Shown here: one piece after another, positions 31,837 to 40,941 of the stretch | How the letters are laid out: each line of letters opens with the position of its first letter | How positions within the stretch are numbered: the stretch's first letter is position 1 | Source of the DNA: Streptomyces sp. Root1304 | Lineage (GTDB): Bacteria > Actinomycetota > Actinomycetes > Streptomycetales > Streptomycetaceae | NCBI RefSeq assembly: GCF_001426405.1 | Contig: NZ_LMEP01000027.1 | Location: forward strand, 1 to 41,548 | Length of the DNA stretch: 41,548 nucleotides | Reading direction: 5' to 3' | Notes under the pieces: model-generated | Databases searched by the model: none | What the model was told of the DNA's origin: nothing | What the model saw: the letters and a program-made list of their open reading frames with translations, nothing else | Made by a program: the position numbers and the translations under genes

Positions 31837-32604
31837 GTGGCGGAGAGACACGTGCGCAACGACGGCCGGCCCGACGGCAGGGACACCCGCTGGAGCGGCC
31901 ACCGCGCCGAGCGGCGCGAGCAGCTCCTCACGGCCGCGCTCACCGTCATCTCCCGCGAGGGCACGTCGGTCAGTGTCGCGGCGATCGGGGCCGAGGCCGG
32001 GATGCCCCGGTCCGTCGTCTACCGGATCTTCCGCAGCCGCGAGGATCTGGACGAGCGGATCCGTGCCCGCATCCTCGACGACCTGATGGCCGCGCTGTCT
32101 CCGGCGCTCGACCCGAAGGGCACGATCCGGGGCGCGATCGAGCTCGCGGCGACCACCTATGTGGGATGGGTCGCGGAGCATCCGCGGCTCCATCAGTTCC
32201 TCGGCACGGGCACGCAGGGGCTTCCCGTCACCGGCTCGCCGGCCGTGGCGGGTACCCGGACCGCCGTCGCCCGCGACCTGGCGCGCCTCCTGGACTCGTA
32301 CGCCGTCCAGTTGCTCGACGGCGGCCGGGCACCGGCCGGCTTCAGCCTCAACCTGGCGTTCGGCATGGTCGGGCTGGTGGACGGGGTCGTCAATCACTGG
32401 GCCGCCACCCCTCCCGGGACGAGGAGTTCCCTCGACGACCTGACACATTTCCTGAGCGACGCCCTGTGGGGCATCCTCTCGGCGGCCACGCCGCGCCTGG
32501 GGCTCCGGCTCGACCCGGACCAGCCGATCGGACCGAACCCGGAGATGCCGTTCGGCACTCCCCCGCTGTCGGAGAGCGGGGCGGCCGGGGCGGGGCGGCT
32601 CTGA
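31837..32604 (+). CDS. TetR-family transcriptional regulator
   Basis: A 255-residue regulator. The helix-turn-helix is in AERREQLLTAALTVISREGT and VSVAAIGAEAGMPRSVVYRI, followed by FRSREDLDERIRARIL; the C-terminal domain is the ligand-binding bundle (TTYVGWVAEHPRLHQFLGTG, LARLLDSYAVQLLDGGRAPA). It starts with GTG at 31837 and is divergent from the Baeyer-Villiger monooxygenase gene, the same arrangement as ethR/ethA, so it probably represses that operon until a hydrophobic substrate binds. The Gly/Pro-rich tail (PFGTPPLSESGAAGAGRL) is dispensable in appearance. Confidence 0.9.
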   Translation: MAERHVRNDGRPDGRDTRWSGHRAERREQLLTAALTVISREGTSVSVAAIGAEAGMPRSVVYRIFRSREDLDERIRARILDDLMAALSPALDPKGTIRGAIELAATTYVGWVAEHPRLHQFLGTGTQGLPVTGSPAVAGTRTAVARDLARLLDSYAVQLLDGGRAPAGFSLNLAFGMVGLVDGVVNHWAATPPGTRSSLDDLTHFLSDALWGILSAATPRLGLRLDPDQPIGPNPEMPFGTPPLSESGAAGAGRL

Positions 32605-32673
32605 CCGCGCCGAGCAGGCCCATCGGACGGATCGGGCTCATCGGGCCGAGCAGGGCCGGTCGCTCCGAGCAGA

Positions 32674-32704
32674 CCGGTCGGGCCGGTCGGGCCGGTCGGG
32701 CCGG
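32674..32704. repeat. 9-bp tandem repeat
   Basis: CCGGTCGGG is repeated three times without change from 32674 and followed by CCGG. It lies in the gap after the TetR gene. No function is apparent; such repeats are prone to slippage. Confidence 0.65.
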
Positions 32705-32787
32705 CCACGGTCCACCCATGTCCATCCTGTGCCGCTATCACCTGATTTGCTCGATGCCGTCCGTGCGGTCGTCTCGTTGATCAGCGC

Positions 32788-32985
32788 ATGAAGCCGCTCA
32801 GACATCGTCGCTGGATCTGGTCTCCCATCACCTCCTGGCAGGCCAGGAGACTTTCCCGGGTCTCCGGTGTGAGCCTCGACGAGGCCTGGATCAGGATCCG
32901 GCTGACCACCCACCCCGAGGAGTCCCACCTCGCCCTCACCCGGGACCTGTTGGCGAAGGTCCTGTTCACCCGGCGCACCGAGTGA
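32788..32985 (+). CDS. small hypothetical protein or gene remnant (65 aa)
   Basis: The 65-residue frame from the ATG at 32788 has almost only G or C in third positions, unlike the overlapping minus-strand frame, so it probably is or was coding. It reads MKPLRHRRWIWSPITSWQAR, then SLDEAWIRIRLTTHPEESHL and ALTRDLLAKVLFTRRTE. There is no Shine-Dalgarno sequence. It may be the C-terminal remnant of a longer gene. No family recognised. Confidence 0.4.
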   Translation: MKPLRHRRWIWSPITSWQARRLSRVSGVSLDEAWIRIRLTTHPEESHLALTRDLLAKVLFTRRTE

Positions 32986-33055
32986 ATTCACGTCACGGGG
33001 ACCGACGGGTAAACAGGTGTGCGATTGCCGGTCGCGCGTGATAGTCACTACCTCC

Positions 33056-33084
33056 ACGGGGAGGGTGATCACTGGCCTCCCCGT
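33056..33084 (+). promoter_or_regulatory. 9-bp hairpin in the leader of the helical-repeat gene
   Basis: ACGGGGAGG (33056-33064) and CCTCCCCGT (33076-33084) are perfect complements around an 11-base loop that itself contains the palindrome TGATCA. The hairpin ends 24 bases before the ATG at 33109. It may be an operator or a leader structure; it does not cover the ribosome binding site. Confidence 0.5.
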
Positions 33085-33108
33085 TCGGACACGGCAAGGG
33101 GTGGGGAC

Positions 33109-34086
33109 ATGGCGTTGCTGGGTGACTGGGGGGTCACGCTGGGAAGATGGGCCGGACGGCCCTCCGTACGCGTGGAGAAGGACTCCGGCGATCCCGCCGT
33201 ACGCCAGGTGCGGGAGGCCGCCGAGGCGGCGGACTGGGCCACCGTCCGGGACGTGCTGGAGGCGCGGCCCGAGAGCGAGGGCCGCGTGAGCCTGCTGTGG
33301 GCCGTCGGCGAGACCGCCGGGGCGGAGCGCTGGCTCTCCCGCGTCCTCGAAGCGGAACCGGAAGCGCCGCTCCCCCGGCTCGTGGCCGGAATCCGTCAGA
33401 TCAGCTGGGGCTGGGAGGCGCGCACCTCGGCCCGCGCCTCGCAGGTCTCGCGCGAGCAGTTCGAGGTGTTCCACGCCCGCCTGCGCACGGCGGAGGAATG
33501 GCTCTACCAGGTGGCCGAGCGCGAGCCCGGGTGGGTCTCCCCGTGGTACGCCCTCCAGGTGACCGGACGCGGCCTCGAAGTGGGCCAGGTCATGGCACGG
33601 CGCCGTTTCGAGGCGACGGTGCGGCGCGACCCCCAGCATCTGGAGGCGCACCAGCAGCAGTTGCAGCAGGTCTGCGACAAGTGGGGCGGCTCGCACGAGG
33701 AGATGCACGCCTTCGCCCGTGACTCCGCCTTCGGTGCCCCCGCCGGCACCCTGCTGGGACAGCTCGTCGCCGTGGCCCACCTGGAGGAGTGGCTCTCGCT
33801 CGACTCGGGCCCGGACGCCGCGTACATCCGCCGCGACGACGTGAAGGCCTCCCTGCACCGGGCCGCAGAGCACTCCTACCGGCACCCCGACTTCGTCCGC
33901 CGGGGTGGCTGGAACCAGGTCCTCAACACCTTCGCCATGGCGTTCTCCCTCGCGGGCGAGCGGTCCGCCGCCCGTGAGTGCTTCCGGGCCACCGAGGGCC
34001 GTGTGACCGAGTTCCCCTGGTACTACCTGGACGGCTCCGACCCCGCCGCGCCCTACCGGAAGCTCCGGGCCTCGGCCGGACGCTGA
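33109..34086 (+). CDS. helical-repeat (TPR-like) hypothetical protein
   Basis: A 325-residue, mostly helical protein. Paired helices such as VRQVREAAEAADWATVRDVL, VSLLWAVGETAGAERWLSRV, LRTAEEWLYQVAEREPGWVS and RRFEATVRRDPQHLEAHQQQ resemble degenerate TPR units, and the Trp-rich pattern (ISWGWEARTS, WYALQV) is typical of a family of Streptomyces proteins I know only as hypothetical. No signal or membrane segment. The ATG at 33109 follows GGGGTGGGG. It lies 221 bases upstream of the Hsp90-family gene on the same strand and may belong to the same functional group. Confidence 0.75.
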   Translation: MALLGDWGVTLGRWAGRPSVRVEKDSGDPAVRQVREAAEAADWATVRDVLEARPESEGRVSLLWAVGETAGAERWLSRVLEAEPEAPLPRLVAGIRQISWGWEARTSARASQVSREQFEVFHARLRTAEEWLYQVAEREPGWVSPWYALQVTGRGLEVGQVMARRRFEATVRRDPQHLEAHQQQLQQVCDKWGGSHEEMHAFARDSAFGAPAGTLLGQLVAVAHLEEWLSLDSGPDAAYIRRDDVKASLHRAAEHSYRHPDFVRRGGWNQVLNTFAMAFSLAGERSAARECFRATEGRVTEFPWYYLDGSDPAAPYRKLRASAGR

Positions 34087-34307
34087 GGCGTCCGCAGGGC
34101 GGGACGGGGCGGGGCACGCGGCGGATCACCGTCCGGGCCCGGTCGCGTCGGCGCGCTCCTCCGAGCCCCGTCCGGGGCCCGTCGCCGGTGCGCCGCCCCG
34201 TGCCGCCCCGCCCACTCCCGACCGGTTCGCCCGCTCCAGCCCTCTCCCGTCCGTCCCGCCGCCGGCGCCCTCCGCGCGCCGGCGCGACCAGCGAAAGACT
34301 CCGCCAG

Positions 34308-36170
34308 GTGCCCCCTTCCGAATCCGCACACACCTTCCAGGTCGACCTGCGCGGCCTGGTCGACCTGCTCTCCCACCACCTCTACTCCAGCCCCCGCGTC
34401 TATCTGCGCGAGCTGCTGCAGAACGCCGTGGACGCCATCACCGCACGGCAGGCCCTCGACCCCTCCGCGCCGGGCACCATCACCGTTCGCACCGGTGACA
34501 CCCTGACGGTCACGGACAGCGGCGTCGGCCTGACCGAGGCCGACGTCCACCAGTTCCTCGCCACCATCGGACGCAGCTCGAAGCGCACCCCCGACGGCGT
34601 GCTCGACGGCGCCGGGCTCGACGCCGCCCGGGGCGAGTTCATCGGCCAGTTCGGCATCGGCCTGCTCGCCTGCTTCGTCGTGGCCGACGAGATCACGGTG
34701 CTCAGCCGGTCCGCGAAGGATCCGTCGGCCCCCGCCGTGGAGTGGCGCGGTCACTCCGACGGCCGCTACACGATCCGCGCCCTTCCCGCCTCGGCGATGC
34801 CCGAACCGGGCACCACCGTCCGGCTGACCCCGCGCGCCGACAACGCCGAGTGGACGCACCCGGACCGGGTCGTGTCCCTGGCCCGGCACTACGGCGGCCT
34901 CCTGCGGCACGAGGTCACGGTCGTCGACCCGCGCGGCACCGCGCACCGCGTCAACGAGGCGCCCCCGTGGGACCGTACCCACCGCTCCCCGCTGGCCCGG
35001 CGCGAGGCGATGACCGCGTACTGCCGCGAGCTCTTCGACTTCACCCCGCTCGACACCATCGAGCTGGACCTGCCGGCGGCCGGTCTGCGCGGCGTCGCCT
35101 ACGTCCTCCCCACGGCCGTGAGCCCGGCGCAGCGCAGGGGCCACCGCGTCCACCTCAAGGGCATGCTGCTCACCGACCAGGCGCACGAACTGCTGCCGGA
35201 GTGGGCCTTCTTCGTCCGCTGTGTGGTCGACACGACGAGCCTGCGGCCGACCGCGTCCCGGGAGTCGCTGTACGAGGACGGCACCCTGTCGGCGGTACGG
35301 GACGCCCTCGGCGAGCGGATCCGCGACTGGCTCACCGGGCTCGCCGCCAGCGATCCGTCGCTGCTGCACCGCTTCATCGACACCCACCACCTCGCGGTCA
35401 AGGCGCTCGCCCGGCACGACGACGAGCTGTTGCGCATCGTGCTGCCGTGGCTGCCGTTCGAGACGACCGACGGCAACGTCACCCTGGAGGAGTTCGCCCG
35501 GACGCACCCGACGCTGCTGGTCACCCGCAGCGTGGAGGAGTTCCGCCAGGTCGCGCCGATCGCGGCGGCCGCCGGTCTGGGGGTCGTCAACGGCGGTTAC
35601 ACGTACGACCGCGATCTGGTGCTGCGGCTTCCCGAGATCCGCCCCGGTACGGCCGTCACGGATCTCGATCCGGCCACCGTCACCGCCCATCTCGACGCCG
35701 TGGACCCGGCCGCCGAGCTGCGGGCCGCCGCGTTCCTCTCCCTCGCCCGGGAGACGATCGGCGTCCACGACTGCGATGTCGTGCTGCGGGACTTCCAGCC
35801 GGTGACGGCGCCCGCGCTGCTCCTGGACAACCGGGAGGCCCGGCACGAGCGGAGCAGGTCGAGCCTGGCCGCCGACAGCGACGGCCTCTGGGCCGACATC
35901 CTCGGCTCCCTGCGCCACGAGACCCCCCGGGCCCAGCTGGTCCTCAACCATCTGAACCCGCTGGTCCGGCAGGCGATCACGATCTCCGAGCGCGGACTCG
36001 CCGTCACGACCGCCGAGGCCCTGTACGGCCAGGCGCTGCTGCTCAGCCGCCGCCCGCTCCGGGCGAGCGAGAGCGCCCTGCTCAACCGGGCCTTCATCGG
36101 CCTGCTCACCCACGCCATGCACGACCCCGGCACGGCGGCACCCGGCTCCGAGCCCCGGAAGGAACTGTAG
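34308..36170 (+). CDS. Hsp90-family (HtpG-like) chaperone ATPase
   Basis: A 620-residue protein. The N-terminal GHKL ATPase domain is clear: YLRELLQNAVDAI with E35 and N39, TVTDSGVGLTEADVHQFLAT, IGRSSKR and FIGQFGIGLLACFVVADEIT. The middle domain follows (WRGHSDGRYTIRALPASAMP, TTSLRPTASRESLYEDGTLS). It is diverged from canonical HtpG, for example in the lid region and the C-terminal third, so it is a separate subfamily. I chose the GTG at 34308, directly before VPPSESAHTFQVDLRGLVD; the frame continues upstream but only as Arg/Pro-rich sequence. Its TAG stop abuts the ATG of the TPR-type gene, indicating translational coupling and a joint function, probably chaperoning of specific clients. Confidence 0.9.
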   Translation: MPPSESAHTFQVDLRGLVDLLSHHLYSSPRVYLRELLQNAVDAITARQALDPSAPGTITVRTGDTLTVTDSGVGLTEADVHQFLATIGRSSKRTPDGVLDGAGLDAARGEFIGQFGIGLLACFVVADEITVLSRSAKDPSAPAVEWRGHSDGRYTIRALPASAMPEPGTTVRLTPRADNAEWTHPDRVVSLARHYGGLLRHEVTVVDPRGTAHRVNEAPPWDRTHRSPLARREAMTAYCRELFDFTPLDTIELDLPAAGLRGVAYVLPTAVSPAQRRGHRVHLKGMLLTDQAHELLPEWAFFVRCVVDTTSLRPTASRESLYEDGTLSAVRDALGERIRDWLTGLAASDPSLLHRFIDTHHLAVKALARHDDELLRIVLPWLPFETTDGNVTLEEFARTHPTLLVTRSVEEFRQVAPIAAAAGLGVVNGGYTYDRDLVLRLPEIRPGTAVTDLDPATVTAHLDAVDPAAELRAAAFLSLARETIGVHDCDVVLRDFQPVTAPALLLDNREARHERSRSSLAADSDGLWADILGSLRHETPRAQLVLNHLNPLVRQAITISERGLAVTTAEALYGQALLLSRRPLRASESALLNRAFIGLLTHAMHDPGTAAPGSEPRKEL

Positions 36171-39100
36171 ATGCTGGACACCCCCGAGGCCGTCGTCGAG
36201 GCGCTGCGCGAGAACGACGAGCGCCCGCACGGTCTGCCGCGCACGGTGACCGCCGAGGAGCTGGTCGAGGCCGCCGAGGTCTTCGAGAAGCCCGATGTCC
36301 TGGTCACCGCCCTGCTGGAACTGATGGCGGCGTACGAGTTCACCGGTGAGCACCGCAAGTCCCCCGTGGTCTTCGCCCGGCTGCTGAAGCTGTGGGACAC
36401 CACCCCCCAGTCGTTCAGCGACTGGGAGGCGCACCAGGTCTTCTGGCGCTTCAAGTGGGTGACGACCTCGCTGCTCCAGGTGCCCGAGATGCCGCTGAGC
36501 TCCGTGCGCGGCTGGATCGGTCAGATGCGCGAGCGGTACGAGGCGGCCGGGCACGGCATGCAGCCGGTCGCCGCCATGGGCTACCACGTCGCGTTCCACA
36601 CGGGCACGGACGTCGCCGACGCGTACGACCTGTGGGCGACCCGGCCGCGTACCCACCTCAGCGACTGCGAGGCCTGCGAGACCCGCCACTTCGCCTGGCA
36701 CCGGATGTCGTCGGGCGACGACGCCGGGGCGCTCGACATCTGGCGGCCGGTTCTCGGCGGAGCCCAGAGCTGCACCGAGGAACCGCAGGTGAGCCAGGCG
36801 CGCGCGCTGCTCCCGCTGCTGCGCGTCGGCCGCGTGGACGAGGCCCGCTCGCACCATCTCACCGGCTACCGGCGGGTCCGGGGCAACACCGGCATGCAGG
36901 AGGAGGTCGGCCTGCACCTGGAGTTCTGCGCGCTCTCGCGGAACGAGGGGCGCGGCCTGGAGATCCTCGCGGAGAACCGGCCGCTGTTCGAGGCGACCGG
37001 TGCTCCGCTGGCACACCTGGAGTTCCTCACCGGCGTCGAGGTGCTGGCCGCCCGGCTCGTCGAGGACGGGCACGCGGACACGCCCGTGGCCGGCCCGCCC
37101 GGCCGGAGCTGGACGGCGGGGACGCTCGCCGCCCACGTCCGGTCCGAGGGAGACCGGCTCGCCGCCGCCTTCGACGCGCGCAACGGGACTTCGGCGGTGG
37201 GCGATCGGCGCCGGGCGCGCCTGGCCTGGCGGCCCGTGCTCGACGAGTCGCTGCCGCTGGGGCTGCGTACGGCGGCCTCGCCGGGGTCGGTGGCCGGGCA
37301 GGTGCCGGAGGCTTCGGAGGCCGCGCAGGCGTCTGTGGTGGCGGGGGCCGGGGTGAACGTGCCCGAGGACTTCTTCGAGCTCGTGACCGAGGCACGTCGT
37401 CTGTCGCTCGCGGGGCATCCCGGGTCCGACCGGCTCTGGAGGCACGTCGCCGAGCGCTTCGGCGCGGACGACACCGCCCACGACGACCGGCTCGGTCCCG
37501 AGGACCTGCTGCGTGCGGAACTCGCCGAGCAGCGCGCGTACGTGCTGTCCCGCGAGAACCGTGAGGCGGAGAGCATCGGCGAGCTCGACCGTGCCACCGA
37601 GTTGTTCGAGCGGCTGGCGATGCCGTGGCACGCGCTGTCCACGCGGACACGCGCGCTGGCGTGGGCGTCCGCGTTCCACGGCACCGAGGAGGACGCCCGG
37701 CCCGGCGACGGCACCCTGGGGAGGGGCGCGGACGCGCTGCGGTCCGCTCTGGACGAGGCTCTGGGGGAAGCCGAACGACTCAAGGCCGAGGTACCGCTCA
37801 CGGGTGACACGCCCGGCGAGACGGAGGCGGAGGCGGCCTCTGGGGCCGAGCCCGCGCGGGAACGCGTCCTGGCGTACCTCGTCGTGCTGTACGCCGCCAC
37901 CTTCGCCGCCTACCACGACGTGCAGCAGCAGCTGCCCGAGGCCCCCGCTTCCGTGTGGGGGCGGGTCGAGGAACGCACCCGGACGCTGCGCGAGGAGGCG
38001 GAGCGCCTCTCGGTCCCCCATCACCAGGCCCACGCGCGGGAGTTCGTCGCCGACCTGGCGCTGCGGCGTGGTGACACGGTCCTGGCCGAGGCCGAACTGC
38101 GTGCGGCGCTCCAGGACGTCGAGGCCTCGGGGCGGCCCTGGCGCGGTTCGCGCCCGCGCGCGCTGCTCGCCCAGATCATGATCTCCAAGGACGAGCCGGC
38201 GGAGGCCGTGGAGCTGCTGCACCGGGCCATCGCGGACGCGGTCCGCTACGAGGACGTGGAGTTCCCGCTCGCGCCGACGTACTCGCTGCTCGGCCACGCC
38301 TCCTCGCACCTCGGGGACACCGCCGGTGCGGTGCGCCACCTGTCCGAGGCGGCCGCGCGGTTCGACCAGGCCGGGGAGCCCGAGGCGGCGACCGAGGTGC
38401 GGTTCCAGCTCGCCGACGTATTGGCACGCGGCGGGCAGCAGGCGGACGCGGTCGCCGTACTGGAGTCCGTCCTCTCCGACGAGGCGGCCCCGTCGCTCGA
38501 CGAGCGCACGACGGCCCAGGCCCGGCTGAACCTGGCCCGGGGGCTGCGGGAGCTGGAGGAGTTCCTTCCGGCCGCCGAGGAGTTCCTGCGGCTCGCGGAC
38601 ACGGTGGCCACGTGGGAGGACGACCGGGCGGTCCACACCCTGGTCGCCGCCGACGCGGCGACGGCGCTCGCGATGGGCGGCCGTTGGGAGACGGCAGAGC
38701 TTGCGTACGCCCGTGCCGTCGCCTCGCACGCCGAGGCGCCGAACCCCGCGCTGATCGCGCACATGATGCGCGAGTTCGCCCGCCTCACCATGGTGGCGAG
38801 GGATGCGGAGGGCGCGGAAGCGGCGCTGCGGTATCTGACGGAGGCCGACGCCGTCCTGGCGGCCGTACCGGAGGACGGGGAGGGTACGGAGGGGTTCGCG
38901 TCCTGGTACGAGAGCGGCGAGGTGCACTACCGCCGGGCCCGTGTGCTTGCGGAGGTGGACCGGTTCGAGGAGGCCCTCGCCGAGGCGGAGGCCGCCGTGG
39001 CCGCGCACGAGCGCGGCGGGCCGCAGGGTGAGCTGCCGCGCGCCGAGGCGGTCCGGTTCGCCGCGCTCGTCGAGGGCAACGGCCTGGGCCGGATCCAGGA

Positions 39101-39209
39101 GGCAGTCGGCAGGCTCACGACGGCGGCGGAGCGCTGCCGGAAGGCGGATCTGCCGGAGGCCGCCGGGATTCTCGACTCGCTTCGTCGGGATCTCCTGGCG
39201 CGCCAGTAG
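36171..39209 (+). CDS. large TPR-type protein coupled to the Hsp90-family gene
   Basis: A 1012-residue soluble protein. The second half (from about residue 610) holds several tetratricopeptide-like helical pairs of about 34 residues: FVADLALRRGDTVLAEAELR, ARALLAQIMISKDEPAEAVE, LLGHASSHLGDTAGAVRHLS, FQLADVLARGGQQADAVAVL, ARLNLARGLRELEEFLPAAE and RARVLAEVDRFEEALAEAEA. The first half is also helical, with a Cys/His-rich spot (LSDCEACETRHFAWHRM) that could bind zinc. A disordered stretch at about 365-395 separates the halves. The ATG at 36171 directly follows the stop of the Hsp90 gene. By analogy with eukaryotic TPR co-chaperones it may recruit clients to the Hsp90 protein; the Hsp90 here ends in KEL rather than MEEVD, so the contact would be different. 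Confidence 0.85.
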   Translation: MLDTPEAVVEALRENDERPHGLPRTVTAEELVEAAEVFEKPDVLVTALLELMAAYEFTGEHRKSPVVFARLLKLWDTTPQSFSDWEAHQVFWRFKWVTTSLLQVPEMPLSSVRGWIGQMRERYEAAGHGMQPVAAMGYHVAFHTGTDVADAYDLWATRPRTHLSDCEACETRHFAWHRMSSGDDAGALDIWRPVLGGAQSCTEEPQVSQARALLPLLRVGRVDEARSHHLTGYRRVRGNTGMQEEVGLHLEFCALSRNEGRGLEILAENRPLFEATGAPLAHLEFLTGVEVLAARLVEDGHADTPVAGPPGRSWTAGTLAAHVRSEGDRLAAAFDARNGTSAVGDRRRARLAWRPVLDESLPLGLRTAASPGSVAGQVPEASEAAQASVVAGAGVNVPEDFFELVTEARRLSLAGHPGSDRLWRHVAERFGADDTAHDDRLGPEDLLRAELAEQRAYVLSRENREAESIGELDRATELFERLAMPWHALSTRTRALAWASAFHGTEEDARPGDGTLGRGADALRSALDEALGEAERLKAEVPLTGDTPGETEAEAASGAEPARERVLAYLVVLYAATFAAYHDVQQQLPEAPASVWGRVEERTRTLREEAERLSVPHHQAHAREFVADLALRRGDTVLAEAELRAALQDVEASGRPWRGSRPRALLAQIMISKDEPAEAVELLHRAIADAVRYEDVEFPLAPTYSLLGHASSHLGDTAGAVRHLSEAAARFDQAGEPEAATEVRFQLADVLARGGQQADAVAVLESVLSDEAAPSLDERTTAQARLNLARGLRELEEFLPAAEEFLRLADTVATWEDDRAVHTLVAADAATALAMGGRWETAELAYARAVASHAEAPNPALIAHMMREFARLTMVARDAEGAEAALRYLTEADAVLAAVPEDGEGTEGFASWYESGEVHYRRARVLAEVDRFEEALAEAEAAVAAHERGGPQGELPRAEAVRFAALVEGNGLGRIQEAVGRLTTAAERCRKADLPEAAGILDSLRRDLLARQ

Positions 39210-39215
39210 GGGCTG

Positions 39216-39251
39216 CCCGAGCGCGCGGCCGGCCGGGGCCACGCGCTCGGG
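39216..39251 (+). terminator. 10-bp terminator hairpin after the TPR-type gene
   Basis: CCCGAGCGCG (39216-39225) and CGCGCTCGGG (39242-39251) form a perfect stem with a 16-base loop, six bases after the stop of the TPR-type gene. A second hairpin follows at once. Confidence 0.7.
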
Positions 39252-39255
39252 TCGA

Positions 39256-39288
39256 CGGTCTCCGGGCCCTCAGGGGTTCCGGAGACCG
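39256..39288 (+). terminator. second terminator hairpin in tandem
   Basis: GGTCTCCGG (39257-39265) and CCGGAGACC (39279-39287) pair perfectly with one more C-G pair outside (39256/39288) and a 13-base loop. Together with the previous stem it makes a tandem terminator. Confidence 0.6.
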
Positions 39289-39392
39289 GGCGACCGGCCG
39301 TCACCGTCCGGGGAGAGTTCCCCCGACCCCCTTCTCAGGGGCGGATCCACGAAGAACCATGATCCGGGGAGTGCCCGACCGAAGGAGGGTCC

Positions 39393-40826
39393 ATGCGTGG
39401 CTACGGCGGCGTGCTCGTCGGCGATCTGCTGCTCGCGCTGCTGCGCGGGTCGGCCGGTCCGGCCTGTCTGGTCGTGGCGTACGTCGCCTGGGCGGAGGGC
39501 GCCGACCCGGTCTGGGTGCTCTCCGCTGCCGCCGTGGGCCTCGTCGGTACGGTCATGGTTCCCGTCTCGGCCGTCAGGGCGGCGCGCAAGCGGTTCCCGA
39601 GGATCACGGCCGGGGACCGCGCGGGCGGGCGGAGCGACCCGTACGGGCCCGACAGTTTCGTGGTGTGGGCCCCGCGCTCGGGGCCGGGTCCGGTGGACGC
39701 GCGGCTGGTGCGGGCGGACGTCCTGGAGGCGTCGTTCGTCCGGTACGAGCCGGACACGGAGGCCACGTACACGACGTACGTCGGCGACAACGACCCCTCG
39801 GAGGTCAAGCCGACGGTCGGGCTGCGGCTCCGGGTGCACGACACGGGGCAGCACGGCGGGGCGGAGTTCGGGGTCTTCGAGATCAGCGAGGAGGTGCGTG
39901 TGCCGCCGCTGTGCCTGTCGGCGGTCACGGCGGGCCGGCTGGCCGTGCTCGTCGCCGACGCGCCCCTCGCCGCCACCGATCCGCCCGGCCGGAAGGCGGT
40001 GCCGCAGATCAGCGTCCTGTGGCCGCGCAGTCTGCTGCTCGCGGGGACGCGGACCTGCCGGGTGATCGGTCTGGACGGGACCATGACCGATGTGAGCCGG
40101 TGGTCGCGGCGGCAGCTGGAGCAGATGCGCGTCTCGTGGTCGGTCGGGGGTGTCGAGATGGACGGCGACGTGATCGACCTCCGGCTGCTGCCCCCGGACA
40201 CGGCGGCCCGTTACGCGGCTGTGGCGCACGGGTCCGGCGAGGAGCGGGCGCCGGTGACCGAGCCGGGCGAGGAGGACCGTCGGCTCGTGGAGTTCCTGCC
40301 GGGTCCCGAGGGCGCGTTCGGCGCCGTCGGCCGTCGTTGGTCCCGTCGCGGGGGCCGGCTTGTGCGGGCCCGGTTCCTGAAGATGTGCGCCACTACGACC
40401 TTCCAGGCCCACGGCCCGTGTCTGGACACCGTGATCCGGGTCGGTCCGGCGGACGGTGTTCCGTCGCTCGACGCGGAACGGCGGGTCACGGTGCCGATGA
40501 ACTACCTGGCGCTGCTCCACCACACCCGTGACGTGGTCCTCCGGGTGAGCCCGAACGGCCGCTCGTACGACGTCGACTGGCCCCGCACCAACCTTCTCGC
40601 CGGTGTGACCCCGGCGAAGGTCGTCACCCCGGACGGCCGGGAGCTGACGCTGCCCGAGCGCGCCGAGGTCCTCTGGCCGTTGATGAACCTGCTCGCCGCC
40701 CACGCCGTCTCGGTCCCCGGCGCCGTCCTCGACCTCCGCCGTCCCCGGCTGCGCGGGGTGGCGGACGCGGTGATGGAGCTCGTACGGGCCACGGGGGCGG
40801 ACGTGGACGGGGTGCGGCTTCCGTAG
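39393..40826 (+). CDS. membrane-anchored hypothetical protein (477 aa)
   Basis: A 477-residue protein with two N-terminal hydrophobic segments (LLLALLRGSAGPACLVVAYV and WVLSAAAVGLVGTVMVPVSA) separated by a short acidic turn, followed by an arginine-rich stop and a large soluble part of mixed strands. ACATTFQ-like and LHHTRDVVLRVSPNG segments do not match a family I know. The soluble part is expected in the cytoplasm because basic residues follow the second helix. GAAGGAGG lies close upstream of the ATG at 39393. It is separated from the TPR-type gene by two terminators and so is probably a separate transcript. Confidence 0.75.
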   Translation: MRGYGGVLVGDLLLALLRGSAGPACLVVAYVAWAEGADPVWVLSAAAVGLVGTVMVPVSAVRAARKRFPRITAGDRAGGRSDPYGPDSFVVWAPRSGPGPVDARLVRADVLEASFVRYEPDTEATYTTYVGDNDPSEVKPTVGLRLRVHDTGQHGGAEFGVFEISEEVRVPPLCLSAVTAGRLAVLVADAPLAATDPPGRKAVPQISVLWPRSLLLAGTRTCRVIGLDGTMTDVSRWSRRQLEQMRVSWSVGGVEMDGDVIDLRLLPPDTAARYAAVAHGSGEERAPVTEPGEEDRRLVEFLPGPEGAFGAVGRRWSRRGGRLVRARFLKMCATTTFQAHGPCLDTVIRVGPADGVPSLDAERRVTVPMNYLALLHHTRDVVLRVSPNGRSYDVDWPRTNLLAGVTPAKVVTPDGRELTLPERAEVLWPLMNLLAAHAVSVPGAVLDLRRPRLRGVADAVMELVRATGADVDGVRLP

Positions 40827-40941
40827 CGGGCGGTCGCCGGGGTGCGGCCGTTCGGCGTCGGGTGTGCCGCGCGCTTCCGTGGGAAGGCTCCCGGGGCGAT
40901 TCCGCCGACCGGGCACGTGCGTCCACTGGAGGTGGTCGAGG

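Noticed and set aside
32781..32978. A 65-residue minus-strand frame
   Set aside because: The plus-strand frame over the same bases has the expected G/C third positions, and this one does not.
34053..39242. A 1729-residue open frame on the minus strand
   Set aside because: It is antisense to the Hsp90-family and TPR-type genes, is Arg/Gly/Leu/Val-rich without any family pattern, and is open only because of the strong G/C third-position bias.
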